DNA of 64,000 nt from JAGWBD01 sp965197455. GTDB lineage: Bacteria > Chloroflexota > Anaerolineae > Aggregatilineales > Phototrophicaceae. The notes beneath the pieces were generated by a model. It ran no database searches. It was not told the DNA's origin and worked only from the letters and a program-made list of their open reading frames with translations. Where the stretch lies: positions 2,356,001-2,420,000 of the forward strand of contig OZ240208.1 in the NCBI GenBank assembly GCA_965197455.1, in the 5' to 3' direction. The first letter of the stretch is position 1, and every line of letters begins with the position of its first letter. Position numbers and translations under genes: made by a program. Shown piece by piece: positions 7,567 through 15,867 of the stretch.

Positions 7567-8580
7567 TTACAGCCAGCGCCGGAACCAGTCGTGGCTGTGA
7601 CCGTGATGGTAAGCGTGCTCGCCCGGGTGCACGCTCAGTGACAGACGCTCCGGCGCATTCGCCAGCGCCCAGGCCCGTTCGGCTGTGCGGTACTGCTCAT
7701 GCACGCCGGCGATCGGGAAGATGGGGTCGCGTTCGCCGGCGATGAAGCGCGTGGGGCGTGGCGCCAGCAGCGCGGCCAGCTCGCCCATCTCCGCCAGCTC
7801 GAGGATGCCGGGCACGTAGTTGCACTCGCAATGGCGCGTGCCCAGGATCGAGGCGCGGAAGGAACAGAAGTAGCAGGAAGGCACGGCGACCGTGATGCGC
7901 TCGTCGATGGCCGCCAGCCACAGGGTCGTGGTGCCGCCGCCGGAATTGCCCGTAGCGCCCAACACACCCGGCACCACATCATCGCGCTGCAGCAGCCAGT
8001 TGATGGCCTGCATGCCGTCGCGGCAGCGCTCGCCCGGCAGCGTGCGCCCCTCCAGCAAATACGAGAAGGCCAGGTGTCGACAGCCGGCCTGCTCGCTGAC
8101 GCGCGTGCCGAAGCCGCGCTGTTCCGGCGCGCACACCAGGTAGCCCTGCCGCGCCAGCGCCTGGGCGTAGTTGCCGTCGCGCGCCACCTGCTCCCGCTCT
8201 GTCGCCGCGTCGGGGTAGTTGCCGAGGATGTACTGCACCGAGGGGTCATGGCCGTGGAAAACGAGCACCGGCTTCCACGGCGGCCTGGTTTTGGGCCGCA
8301 GCAGATACACGGGCAGGCTGACCGCTTCGCCCATATCCAGCGCATGCAGCTCCTCGATGTAGTCGCCGCGGTCCTGCGCGGACAGCTGTTGCGCGGCGGG
8401 CGGCGGCAGTGCCGGGCGCCCCTCCAGGCCCAGCAGGCGCAGAATTTCCGCGCGCAGCATTTGTTGCCAGCCGAGCAGTTCGTCCAGCGTGTCGGCGCGC
8501 AGCGCCATGCGCGGCGGCCGGCTCGCGTGCAGCTGGTCGAGATGCGGCTGCAGGCCGAAGGATTGCACGTCGTATTTCAT
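7567..8580 (-). CDS. Alpha/beta hydrolase, acetyl-xylan-esterase/dienelactone-hydrolase-like
   Basis: 337 residues from ATG 8580, which overlaps the galE stop in ATGA; a longer frame to 8682 lies inside galE and is rejected. The fold is alpha/beta hydrolase: oxyanion strand VLVFHGHDP near residue 110, nucleophile elbow GNSGGG near residue 212, acid Asp in GERDPIFP near 285, and His in HPGEHAYHHGH near 322. This points to an esterase acting on acylated sugars or similar small esters. Translational coupling to galE suggests a joint carbohydrate function. The exact substrate is not determinable. Confidence 0.82.
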   Translation of the reverse strand: MKYDVQSFGLQPHLDQLHASRPPRMALRADTLDELLGWQQMLRAEILRLLGLEGRPALPPPAAQQLSAQDRGDYIEELHALDMGEAVSLPVYLLRPKTRPPWKPVLVFHGHDPSVQYILGNYPDAATEREQVARDGNYAQALARQGYLVCAPEQRGFGTRVSEQAGCRHLAFSYLLEGRTLPGERCRDGMQAINWLLQRDDVVPGVLGATGNSGGGTTTLWLAAIDERITVAVPSCYFCSFRASILGTRHCECNYVPGILELAEMGELAALLAPRPTRFIAGERDPIFPIAGVHEQYRTAERAWALANAPERLSLSVHPGEHAYHHGHSHDWFRRWL

Positions 8581-9572
8581 GGCGCAGACTCCCGATAACC
8601 CTGCGGATGCTGGCGCTGCCACTTCCACGCGCTGGCGATCATGGGCTGCAGCGTCGTGTGCTGCGGCGCCCAGCCCAGCCACTCGCGCAACTGCGCGTTG
8701 TCTGCCACCAGCACGGCGGGGTCGCCGGCGCGGCGCGGCCCGCTGCTGGCCGGAATGGCGTGGCCGGTGACCTGGCGCGCGCTGGCCAGCACCTCAAGCA
8801 CGGAATAGCCGTGGCCGCTGCCGAGGTTGCAGGCGCGCAGCTCGCCCGCGCCCAGGGCCTCCAGCGCGAGGATGTGCGCCTCGGCCAGGTCCATCACGTG
8901 GATGTAGTCGCGGATGCAGCTGCCGTCGCGCGTGGCATAGTCGTCGCCGAAGACGGTGATTGCCTCGCGCTGCCCCAGCGCGACCTGCAGCACCAGCGGG
9001 ATGAGGTGGGTTTCCGGGCGATGGTCCTCGCCGATGTGGCCCCCAGGGTGCGCGCCGGCGGCGTTGAAGTAGCGCAGGCTGCAGCCGGCCATGCCGTGCA
9101 GGCGGTTCATCCAGTACAGCTGGCGCTCGATCATGTACTTGCCTTCGCCGTAGGGGCTGCCGGGCTCGATCGTCTCGTCCTCGGTGATGGGCAGGCGTCG
9201 CGGCCGCTCGTAGAGGTTGGCGGTCGAGGAGAGGATGAAGCGCGGCACCGCATGTTCGGCCGCGGCCTGCAGCAGGTTGCCGCCCGCCAGCACGTTGTCG
9301 CGCAGGTAGCGCCAGGGCTGCTGCACGCTCTCACCCACCAGCGTGTAGGCGGCGAAGTGCAGGATGCCGTCGAAGCGCTGGCCGCGAAAGACCTCGCGCA
9401 ATATCTCCGGCTGCAGCAGGTCGCCATGAACGAAGCGCGCGTCAGGGTGCACGGCAGCGCGGTGGCCGTTGACGAGGTTGTCGAGCACGATCACGTCGGC
9501 GCCGCGCGCGATGAGCAGGTCGGTCACGTGACTGCCGATGTAGCCTGCGCCGCCGGTCACCAGCAGCTTCAT
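8577..9572 (-). CDS. galE: UDP-glucose 4-epimerase
   Basis: 331 residues, the standard length. It interconverts UDP-glucose and UDP-galactose using bound NAD. The NAD-binding motif GGAGYIGS is at residues 7-14, the catalytic SSTANLY...YGEGKYM (Ser, then Tyr-x-x-x-Lys) at about 118-150, and the family marker LRYFNAAGAHP near 168. GGAG lies six bases before ATG 9572. It overlaps the downstream esterase by four bases (ATGA), so the two are an operon. Assignment is firm for GalE-type extended SDR. Confidence 0.95.
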   Translation of the reverse strand: MKLLVTGGAGYIGSHVTDLLIARGADVIVLDNLVNGHRAAVHPDARFVHGDLLQPEILREVFRGQRFDGILHFAAYTLVGESVQQPWRYLRDNVLAGGNLLQAAAEHAVPRFILSSTANLYERPRRLPITEDETIEPGSPYGEGKYMIERQLYWMNRLHGMAGCSLRYFNAAGAHPGGHIGEDHRPETHLIPLVLQVALGQREAITVFGDDYATRDGSCIRDYIHVMDLAEAHILALEALGAGELRACNLGSGHGYSVLEVLASARQVTGHAIPASSGPRRAGDPAVLVADNAQLREWLGWAPQHTTLQPMIASAWKWQRQHPQGYRESAP

Positions 9573-9611
9573 GGGCTCTCCATTGCGACAAGGAATTCTA
9601 CAAGTTGCATT

Positions 9612-10073
9612 TTAAGAATTGAGCTCGATATGTCCCAGCTCGACACCCTCATCGATCAATTGCCGCACCTTTTTTCTTGGAATTCTCTTGGTATCTCCTT
9701 CATTCCAGAATACAAAGGCCAAGTCCACCAGTCTTTGTGCGTTGGGGACAGCAATATCTATATGTGCTTTGTTCACTTCCTTATCGAGAGTTTTTCCGGG
9801 ATTAGGAATTTCATTTAATCCCAGTTTGATTAGTGCTCGTAGGTCAACAAGCACGTAGTCTACATTTCCTCTGTGTTCTGACTTAGCAGCAATAGCAGCG
9901 GCTATGCGTTCCAAATTCTCCAGGTCATCGTTTACTATGTACAGGGATAGCAAATTGTCTTCGGTTCGAAGATCACCAAGTGCATCAGCCTGCAAGTCTT
10001 CTTTCGATGCTTGACCCTTTGGCTCTTCCCTGTCCCATTTCCTGCGCCTGACCTTTCTGAAAAAATAAGCCAC
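9612..10073 (-). CDS. Hypothetical protein of an AT-richer two-gene island
   Basis: 153 residues from a GTG start at 10073 with GAGG upstream, overlapping the end of the preceding gene's termination region. The N-terminus is strongly basic (MAYFFRKVRRRKWDREEPKG); the rest is a soluble alpha/beta mix (NVDYVLVDLRALIKLGLNEI, IDIAVPNAQRLVDLAFVFWN) ending in an acidic helix. No family is recognised. Base composition is clearly more AT-rich than galE next to it. It is paired with a HEAT-like protein immediately upstream. Confidence 0.6.
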   Translation of the reverse strand: MAYFFRKVRRRKWDREEPKGQASKEDLQADALGDLRTEDNLLSLYIVNDDLENLERIAAAIAAKSEHRGNVDYVLVDLRALIKLGLNEIPNPGKTLDKEVNKAHIDIAVPNAQRLVDLAFVFWNEGDTKRIPRKKVRQLIDEGVELGHIELNS

Positions 10074-10079
10074 GGCGCC

Positions 10080-10565
10080 TCATTTCTCGGCAAATGTTTC
10101 TTGCAGCTGCTCCAGAACGTCCTGCATGTCTTCCCGCAGTTCAGCAATGCTCTCTCGCTCGACTGCCTGCTCGACGTTAGGAATGGATTTGGGGTCATCC
10201 ATGGCAGCCAGCCCAAGAATCGCGCCATCCCTTACGCGGGCGGATGAGCCGAACAGGCAGCGCTCAAGCAACCTGCGCCTGACCAGTCTGGTAGGTGCGT
10301 GTTCCAGGTATCCCACATGTCTAAGTGCTTCCCCGGCCACTTCCGCGTTCACTTGCTCCAGAATCAAGAGATCAGAGAGAATATCAATCGCCAGCCTGCT
10401 GTAACGCTCCATGAAATTGACCAGTCGGCGCGAGAAGACAGAATCCATCCCGTCTTCAAATACTTCCTCTCTGGCCGCAAAAAAGATTCGTTGGAGCTCT
10501 TCCGTCAACACTTCCGGTTTTTCGGCTTGCGCAGTCGAACTGGTCAGTCTGGCCGGGGAAACCAT
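10080..10565 (-). CDS. HEAT-repeat-like hypothetical protein
   Basis: 161 residues, all predicted helical. The last 80 residues (HAPTRLVRRRLLERCLFGSS, ARVRDGAILGLAAMDDPKSI) resemble two HEAT repeats, followed by a Glu-rich helix LREDMQDVLEQLQETFAE. ATG 10565 has GGGAG about nine bases upstream. It is six bases from the next gene, so both are cotranscribed. The pair is AT-richer than flanking operons, which suggests acquisition. The role is unknown; the HEAT call is by pattern. Confidence 0.6.
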   Translation of the reverse strand: MVSPARLTSSTAQAEKPEVLTEELQRIFFAAREEVFEDGMDSVFSRRLVNFMERYSRLAIDILSDLLILEQVNAEVAGEALRHVGYLEHAPTRLVRRRLLERCLFGSSARVRDGAILGLAAMDDPKSIPNVEQAVERESIAELREDMQDVLEQLQETFAEK

Positions 10566-10669
10566 AATGCAGCACTCCCTGCAGAGCAGTTGCCACGAAT
10601 ACTAGCGCAAAACACGTCAGAATTCTGAAAAGACTAACAGGATTGTCATGCGCCTTGCCGAGCCTGCCA

Positions 10670-11512
10670 TCACCCCTTCACAGCCCCAAACGTCAGGCCG
10701 CGGATGAAGTAGCGCTGGAAGAAGAGGAAGATCAGCAACGTCGGCAAACTCGCGATCACCGAGAGCGCGCCCTGCAGGCCCCAGGCCTTGTCATAGGGGC
10801 CCTTCAGCAGCACGATGCCGGCCATGATGGTGCGCGCCGAGTCGTTCTTGATGAGGATGAAGGGCCACAGGAAGTCATTCCATATCCACGTAAATTGCAG
10901 CGTGGCCAGCACCGCCAGCGCCGGCAGCACCAGCGGCACCATCACGCGCAACAGGATCTGCCCCTCGTTGGCGCCGTCGATAATCGCCGCCTCGCGCAGC
11001 GCGCCCGGAATGGTCGAGAAGAAGTTGCGCAGCAGCAGGGTGGTGATGGGCAGGCCGAAGGCGATGTGCACCACAATGAGCACCAGAATTGTGTCGTTGA
11101 TGAAGGTGCGGCTGAAGAGTTGTTGCAGCGGGATGATGACGATCTGCGGCGGAAAGAACAGCCCCGCTACCACGATCAGATACAGGGCCTCGCTGCCGCG
11201 AAAAGCGAGCCGGCTGAAGACATAGCCGGTCAGGACGCCGAAGGCGATCGAGACCGCCGTGGCGCTGACCGTGACGATCACCGAGTTCAGCAGGTAGTTG
11301 GGCACATTGGTGCCGCCCAGCGCCCGCTCGTAGTTCTCCAGCGTGACCGTGTCCGGCCAGCGCCAGAGGCCGTGACGCGAGATTTCACGGTCCAGCTGGA
11401 TGGAGCTGAGCAACACGCCGAAGGTCGGCACGGAATAGACGATGACCAGCGCGATGAGCGCGACATACAGCGCAACGCGGCTCCAGCGTTGTGCGCTCGC
11501 GCGCTCAGTCAT
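10670..11512 (-). CDS. Sugar ABC transporter permease (MalG type)
   Basis: 280 residues with six transmembrane segments, the first at about residues 12-35. The cytoplasmic coupling motif EAA-x3-G is present as EAAIIDGANEGQILLRVMVP near residue 180, and the C-terminus FIRGLTFGAVKG is the typical end of MalG-type permeases. It forms the importer channel with the upstream permease. The start overlaps the upstream gene end by eight bases. No ATPase is encoded here, so an MsmK-type ATPase from elsewhere (for example the one at 62257-63303) may energise it. Confidence 0.93.
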   Translation of the reverse strand: MTERASAQRWSRVALYVALIALVIVYSVPTFGVLLSSIQLDREISRHGLWRWPDTVTLENYERALGGTNVPNYLLNSVIVTVSATAVSIAFGVLTGYVFSRLAFRGSEALYLIVVAGLFFPPQIVIIPLQQLFSRTFINDTILVLIVVHIAFGLPITTLLLRNFFSTIPGALREAAIIDGANEGQILLRVMVPLVLPALAVLATLQFTWIWNDFLWPFILIKNDSARTIMAGIVLLKGPYDKAWGLQGALSVIASLPTLLIFLFFQRYFIRGLTFGAVKG

Positions 11513-12395
11513 AGAGGTGCTCCAGATGCCGCACGCGCCGGAAGTAGAGCACGATGATGATGGCGGCGATGGCGAAAAGCACCATCGAGACCGCGCTGCC
11601 GTAGCCGGCGCGCAGCGACTTGAAGGTCTCGCGGTACATCTGGACGGCGAGCGTCGAGGAGCCCGAGCCGCCCTCGTTGAGCACCCAGACGAGGTCGAAG
11701 CTGCGCAGCGAGTTGATGACCGCCAGCGCCACGACCACCACGCTGGACGGCAGCAACAGCGGAATCACGATGCGCCGCAGCGATTGCAGATAGTTGGCGC
11801 CGTCGATTTGCGCCGCCTCCAGCATCTCGCCGGGCAGGGACGTGAGGCCGGCCAGGAAAATGACCATCGACAGACCCACCTGCTGCCAGGACCAGGCGAA
11901 GATGATGGCGGCCAGCGCCAGCCCCCGCTGGCTCAGCCAGAAGATTTTCCAGCCCTCCACGCCCAGCAGTTTGAGCAGGGTGTTGAGCAGGCCCCAGTCC
12001 GGCTGGTACATCCACTGCCAGGTCTGCGCGATGACGATCATGGAGATGGTGATCGGCAGGTAGAACAGCGATTTAAATATATTGGCGCCCCGCACGCGGC
12101 CGTGCAGCAGCAGGGCCAGCAGCAGCCCGCCGCCGGTCGGCAGGATCAGCGCCGCCACCATCCAGATCAGCGTGTTTTTCAATGAAGTATGAAAGTAATT
12201 GTCGCTGAGCAGACGCCGGTAGTTGACCAGGCCGGCGAACTCCGGCGACGCGAAGGCGCTGAAGGTGTATTCCGTCAGGCTGAGCCAGGCGGTGGCCAGC
12301 AGCGGGCCGATGACCACGACGGCGTACACGCTCAGCGGCAGAGCGAGGAAGGCGAAGGTCCAGAGGCGGCGCGAGGTTTTAAGCGAGAAGTTCAT
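11505..12395 (-). CDS. Sugar ABC transporter permease (MalF type)
   Basis: 296 residues from ATG 12395; the frame extends upstream without start evidence and is rejected. Six transmembrane helices are evident, beginning WTFAFLALPLSVYAVVVIGP. The EAA loop is EAAQIDGANYLQSLRRIVIP near residue 200. It pairs with the MalG-type permease downstream (8-base overlap) and follows the binding-protein gene after a 121-base gap containing hairpins. It belongs to the CUT1 family of carbohydrate importers; substrate is unknown but probably matches the divergent sugar-acid operon. Confidence 0.93.
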   Translation of the reverse strand: MNFSLKTSRRLWTFAFLALPLSVYAVVVIGPLLATAWLSLTEYTFSAFASPEFAGLVNYRRLLSDNYFHTSLKNTLIWMVAALILPTGGGLLLALLLHGRVRGANIFKSLFYLPITISMIVIAQTWQWMYQPDWGLLNTLLKLLGVEGWKIFWLSQRGLALAAIIFAWSWQQVGLSMVIFLAGLTSLPGEMLEAAQIDGANYLQSLRRIVIPLLLPSSVVVVALAVINSLRSFDLVWVLNEGGSGSSTLAVQMYRETFKSLRAGYGSAVSMVLFAIAAIIIVLYFRRVRHLEHLYD

Positions 12396-12444
12396 AGGGC
12401 AATGGTAGCGCAGGTGAGCGGCCACTTCCTGGCCACAAGGTTCA

Positions 12445-12497
12445 GGCGGGGCACAAGCTGCATGCCCCGCCCGCTGAGTCGTTCGTGATTCCGAACG
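12445..12497 (-). promoter_or_regulatory. Hairpins between binding-protein gene and permease genes
   Basis: A 9-bp perfect stem GGCGGGGCA/TGCCCCGCC (12445-12453 with 12463-12471) is followed at 12480-12497 by a 6-bp repeat CGTTCG/CGAACG. There is no T-run. Position between the solute-binding gene and the permeases fits an RNA element that raises binding-protein output over permease output, as known for MalE-type operons. Confidence 0.6.
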
Positions 12498-12516
12498 CCG
12501 TCTGTCTGCGCCCGCC

Positions 12517-13788
12517 TTACTGCATGAAGCCTTCAACAGCGCAGGCCTGCGTGGTGGCCAGGGTAGCGGCGATGTCGCTGGAGTCGTCCATGAAGGCCGA
12601 GAACATGTCCAGGCCGCACTCCGCCACCGGCGGCGTGGTGGCCAGATCATAGTTGAAGGCGTAGACCGCCGCGTTGGCGATGCTCGCGCCCGCCTTGGCC
12701 GCCACCACGTCGTAGGCCATCGGGTCGACGTTGACGTTGGGCGAGATGGAGCCGTAGCTGGTGTTCCACAGCGTCTGCGTGTCGACGTCGCTGACGAGAT
12801 ACTCGAGCAGCGCGCCAGAGCTGGCGGCATCCGCGTTGGCCGTCATCACCCAGCCGTCAATCGGGCCGACGCCGGCCTGCGGGACGTCGATGTGGAGATG
12901 TGGGTGCACCGGCGGGAATTCGAAGAAGTCGTAATCTTCGCCCGGCACGAGCTCCTGGCCCTTCCAGTAGCCGCCGATCCAGGTGCCCATCAGGGTGACG
13001 GCTGCCTCGCCGTTGGCGACCTGATCGGCCGCGTCCACCCAGTCATAGGCATTGGCGCCATCGACGAAATAGCCGGCGTCGATGAGCGATTGCCACACCG
13101 TCATCGCGTGGACGACTTCAGCATCTTCATAGGAAGCGTCGCCAGCCATCAGCGCATTGCGATAGTCTGGCCCGGCGGTGCGCAGCAGCAGGTAATCGAA
13201 CCAGAACTGGCCCGGCCAACGGAACTTGGAACCGAGGGCGATGGGGTCGATACCCTGCATCTCAAACTCGGCGAAGGCGTCCAACAGCCCGGCCCAGGTG
13301 TCCGGCACCTCAATGCCGGCCTCGGCCCAGACCTTCGGGTTGTAGAAGAGGGCGGCGTAGTGGATGTTGAAGGGGACGAAGTAACGCTCACCGTTGTAGA
13401 GCGTAGCGGCGTCGGCCACGCCGGCCGGCACCACGTCATCCAGCCCGGCCGCGTCCCACATCGCGTCGATGGGCTGCAGCGCGCCCGCATCTACCACGAA
13501 CTGGACGCGCGCGCCAGCCCAGTAGGAGAAGACATCCGGCAGCACGCCGCTGGCGACGCCGGCGAGGATGCCGGCCTTGAAATCCTCGTGGCCAATCGGG
13601 CTGTCCACGACGCTGATGCCGGTCTCCTCGGTGAAGTTGGCCATCACAGTATTCAGATTGTCCTGGTTGAGTTCGCCGGAGAAGTAGTGCGAAATGTTGA
13701 CTTCCTCCTGGGCGATGACGGCCGCGGCTGCGCCAAGCGTCAGCAGCGGTACCAGCAGCAGAACAAGAGCACGGTGCAAACGGGTCAT
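12517..13788 (-). CDS. Extracellular sugar-binding protein of ABC transporter
   Basis: 423 residues from ATG 13788, preferred over an ATG at 13794 because AAAGGAA is then seven bases upstream. A signal peptide (ALVLLLVPLLTLGAAAAVIA, cut before QEEV) is followed by an SBP family 1 fold: VNISHYFSGELNQDNLNTVM start, FSYWAGARVQFVVDAGALQPID, then PFNIHYAALFYNPKVWAEAG, which is highly typical. It captures a sugar or sugar acid outside the cell for the two permeases downstream. Expression is from a promoter divergent to the IclR gene, so IclR control is likely. Confidence 0.93.
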   Translation of the reverse strand: MTRLHRALVLLLVPLLTLGAAAAVIAQEEVNISHYFSGELNQDNLNTVMANFTEETGISVVDSPIGHEDFKAGILAGVASGVLPDVFSYWAGARVQFVVDAGALQPIDAMWDAAGLDDVVPAGVADAATLYNGERYFVPFNIHYAALFYNPKVWAEAGIEVPDTWAGLLDAFAEFEMQGIDPIALGSKFRWPGQFWFDYLLLRTAGPDYRNALMAGDASYEDAEVVHAMTVWQSLIDAGYFVDGANAYDWVDAADQVANGEAAVTLMGTWIGGYWKGQELVPGEDYDFFEFPPVHPHLHIDVPQAGVGPIDGWVMTANADAASSGALLEYLVSDVDTQTLWNTSYGSISPNVNVDPMAYDVVAAKAGASIANAAVYAFNYDLATTPPVAECGLDMFSAFMDDSSDIAATLATTQACAVEGFMQ

Positions 13789-13874
13789 GTCCATATTCCT
13801 TTCGCAACCATCTGTATAAAGCTGACGGCCCGCGCTCCCCGCGCCAACATGGCCGGCGGCCCGCCTTGTTGCAC

Positions 13875-13903
13875 AGGTTACAATTCGATTTACACTTTGT
13901 CAA
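13875..13903 (-). promoter_or_regulatory. Promoter of ABC transporter operon
   Basis: On the minus strand TTGACA (13898-13903) and TAACCT (13875-13880) are separated by 17 bases. It reads towards the binding-protein gene, leaving a leader of about 80 bases. It is 25 bases from the oppositely oriented IclR promoter, so one bound regulator could control both. Confidence 0.65.
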
Positions 13904-13928
13904 GGAATCCGACCATAAATCCCGGATG

Positions 13929-13957
13929 TTGACGCATGAGAATCCCGATTGTACAAT
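13929..13957 (+). promoter_or_regulatory. Promoter of IclR operon with palindrome ATTGTACAAT
   Basis: TTGACG (13929-13934) and TACAAT (13952-13957) are 17 bases apart on the plus strand. The -10 lies within the perfect 10-bp palindrome ATTGTACAAT (13948-13957), a candidate operator. Transcription would begin near 13964, downstream of the upstream ATG at 13936, which supports the IclR start at 13993. Confidence 0.65.
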
Positions 13958-13992
13958 TCCCAACAACTACCATCCCCCGGAGGGCTGCTGCC

Positions 13993-14748
13993 ATGTCCGA
14001 AATCCAGTCCCTCGCGCGTGGCCTGCGCGCCCTGGATATCCTCGAAACGGAGACTGAAGGCATCGGGATCACCGGGATCGCGCGCCGCATCGACGTCGAC
14101 AAAAGCACCGCCTCGCGCATCATGAAGACCCTGGCCAACTACGGCTACGCGGAACAGAGCCGCGCGACGCGCCGCTACACCCTGGGGCCGCGCCTGGTGC
14201 GCCTGGGCCAGAGCCTGCTGACGCGCACGCCCCTGCGCGACCAGGCGCGCCCATTCCTGCGCGAACTGGTGGCGCAGACCCAGGAATGCGCGCATCTGGC
14301 CGTGCGCGCCAGCGATCGCGTGTTGTATCTCGACCAGGTGGAGGCGCCGGCCTCGTTGCGCGTCTCCACCGTCGTGGGTACGCTCGCGCCGCTGCACAGC
14401 ACGGCCCTCGGCAAGGTCTTGCTGGCCTTTGGCGACAACAGTGTGCCGGAGCAGCTGGAGCGCTATACGCCGCGCACCATCACCGATGGCGACACCCTGC
14501 GCATGCACCTTGAACAGGCGCGGCGCCAGGGCTATGCCATTGATGACGAGGAGTTCAGTTACGATGTGCGCTGTTTGGCTGTGCCGCTCTACGGCCTTGA
14601 AGGCGAGCTGGTGGGTGCCATCGGCATCTCCGGCCCGGGCGCGCGGCTGACGCTGGCGCGCATTCACGATCTGGCGCAGGAAGTGTCGCGCGTCGGCCAG
14701 GCCCTGACCGACCGCCTGGCCTACCGCCACGAGGGGCCGGACGCGTAG
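13993..14748 (+). CDS. IclR-family transcriptional regulator
   Basis: 251 residues from ATG 13993, with GGAGGG about nine bases upstream. The N-terminal winged helix is at about residues 5-65 (RGLRALDILETETEGIGITG, ARRIDVDKSTASRIMKTLAN), and the C-terminal effector domain at 80-250 (ETQECAHLAVRASDRVLYLD-like, PLHSTALGKVLLAF, DVRCLAVPLYG, GAIGISGPGARLT), matching IclR throughout. Such regulators bind small acids and control the adjacent catabolic operon. It heads the operon of oxidoreductase, aldehyde dehydrogenase and dehydratase, and faces the ABC importer genes. Target and effector are inferred only. Confidence 0.94.
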   Translation: MSEIQSLARGLRALDILETETEGIGITGIARRIDVDKSTASRIMKTLANYGYAEQSRATRRYTLGPRLVRLGQSLLTRTPLRDQARPFLRELVAQTQECAHLAVRASDRVLYLDQVEAPASLRVSTVVGTLAPLHSTALGKVLLAFGDNSVPEQLERYTPRTITDGDTLRMHLEQARRQGYAIDDEEFSYDVRCLAVPLYGLEGELVGAIGISGPGARLTLARIHDLAQEVSRVGQALTDRLAYRHEGPDA

Positions 14749-14759
14749 CAGGAGGATCA

Positions 14760-15824
14760 ATGAGCGAACTGCGGGTGGGCTTCATCGGCACCGGGCGCAT
14801 CTCCGACCTGCACGCGCTCGAGTACCTGCAGCATCCGCGCGCGCGCATCGTTGCCGTCTGCGATACCCACCTGGCGCTGGCGCAGCAACGTGGCGCGGCC
14901 TGGGGCGTGGAGCCCGCGCAGATCTACAGCGACCACCATGAGTTGCTGGCCCGCGCAGAACTCGACCTGGTCGAAATCCTCGTGCCGCACCACCTGCACT
15001 GCCCGGTCATGCTGGATGCCGCCGCCGCCGGCCTGCACATTTCGCTGCAGAAGCCGATGGCGCTCAACCTCGCCGACGCCGCAGCCATGGTCGCTGCCGC
15101 GGATGAGGCGGGCGTGGTCTTCAAGGTCTTCGAGAACTTCATCTTCTACCCGCCGGTGATGCGCGCGAAAATGCTCATCGACAATGGCGAAATCGGCGAT
15201 CCGCTCACCATCCGCATCAAGAGCAACTCGGCCACCAGCCCGGATGCCTGGCCCATCCCGCCCGCGGCGGAGGCCTGGCGCTTCACGCCCGAGCAGTGTG
15301 GCGGCGGCCCGCTGGTCTTCGATGACGGCCATCACAAGTTCGCCCTCGGCTGGCACTTCATGGGCCAGGCGGAGGCCGTGCACGCCTGGATCGGCGAAAC
15401 CGAGCGCGAGCCAGGCTTCCTGCTGGATGCGCCCGCCATCATCTCATGGAAGTTCCCCGGCGGCCGCTACGGCTCGCTCGAGGTCGTCTACTCACGCGAC
15501 ATGGAAATCTGGTCGCGCTACTATGCCCAGGACGATCGCGTCGAAATCACCGGCACGCGCGGCGTCATCGAAATCACGCGCGGCCACGGCAAGCTGTTTG
15601 ACCGCCCGCCCGTCATCCTTTATCGTGACCGGCAGACGCGCAGCTTTTCGGACATGGCCGTCGGCTGGGAGGAGAGCTTCATCCTGTCCACGCGCCACTT
15701 CATCGACGCGCTGCATGCGGGCGAGCCGCCCGTGCTGACTGGCGCGCAGGGCTGCGAGGTGCTGCGTTTCGCGCTCGCCGCCCAGGAATCCGCCCGTAGC
15801 GGGCAGCCGGTGACCCTTGCGTGA
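14760..15824 (+). CDS. Gfo/Idh/MocA-family sugar oxidoreductase
   Basis: 354 residues, starting at ATG 14760 with AGGAGG upstream, 11 bases behind the IclR gene. The Rossmann motif GFIGTGRISDLH is at residues 7-18; the family lysine is in LQKPMALN near residue 100 (usually EKP). The C-terminal sheet domain carries DDGHHKFALGWHFMG near residue 205, which supplies the active-site His. It would oxidise a sugar or inositol-type substrate with NAD(P). With the next two genes it resembles a nonphosphorylative sugar-acid pathway. The substrate is unknown. Confidence 0.92.
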   Translation: MSELRVGFIGTGRISDLHALEYLQHPRARIVAVCDTHLALAQQRGAAWGVEPAQIYSDHHELLARAELDLVEILVPHHLHCPVMLDAAAAGLHISLQKPMALNLADAAAMVAAADEAGVVFKVFENFIFYPPVMRAKMLIDNGEIGDPLTIRIKSNSATSPDAWPIPPAAEAWRFTPEQCGGGPLVFDDGHHKFALGWHFMGQAEAVHAWIGETEREPGFLLDAPAIISWKFPGGRYGSLEVVYSRDMEIWSRYYAQDDRVEITGTRGVIEITRGHGKLFDRPPVILYRDRQTRSFSDMAVGWEESFILSTRHFIDALHAGEPPVLTGAQGCEVLRFALAAQESARSGQPVTLA

Positions 15825-15867
15825 GACCCGGCCCGGCACAAGCAGCAGATCAAGGAGTGAACTCCCC

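Noticed and set aside
12480..12497. GTTC-N8-GAAC near a transporter gene as a LexA box
   Set aside because: Half-sites are in the reverse orientation and with wrong spacing; treated as a hairpin.
15817..15867. N-terminal extension of the aldehyde dehydrogenase
   Set aside because: It overlaps the previous gene and lacks a ribosome site, while AAGGAG fits ATG 15868.
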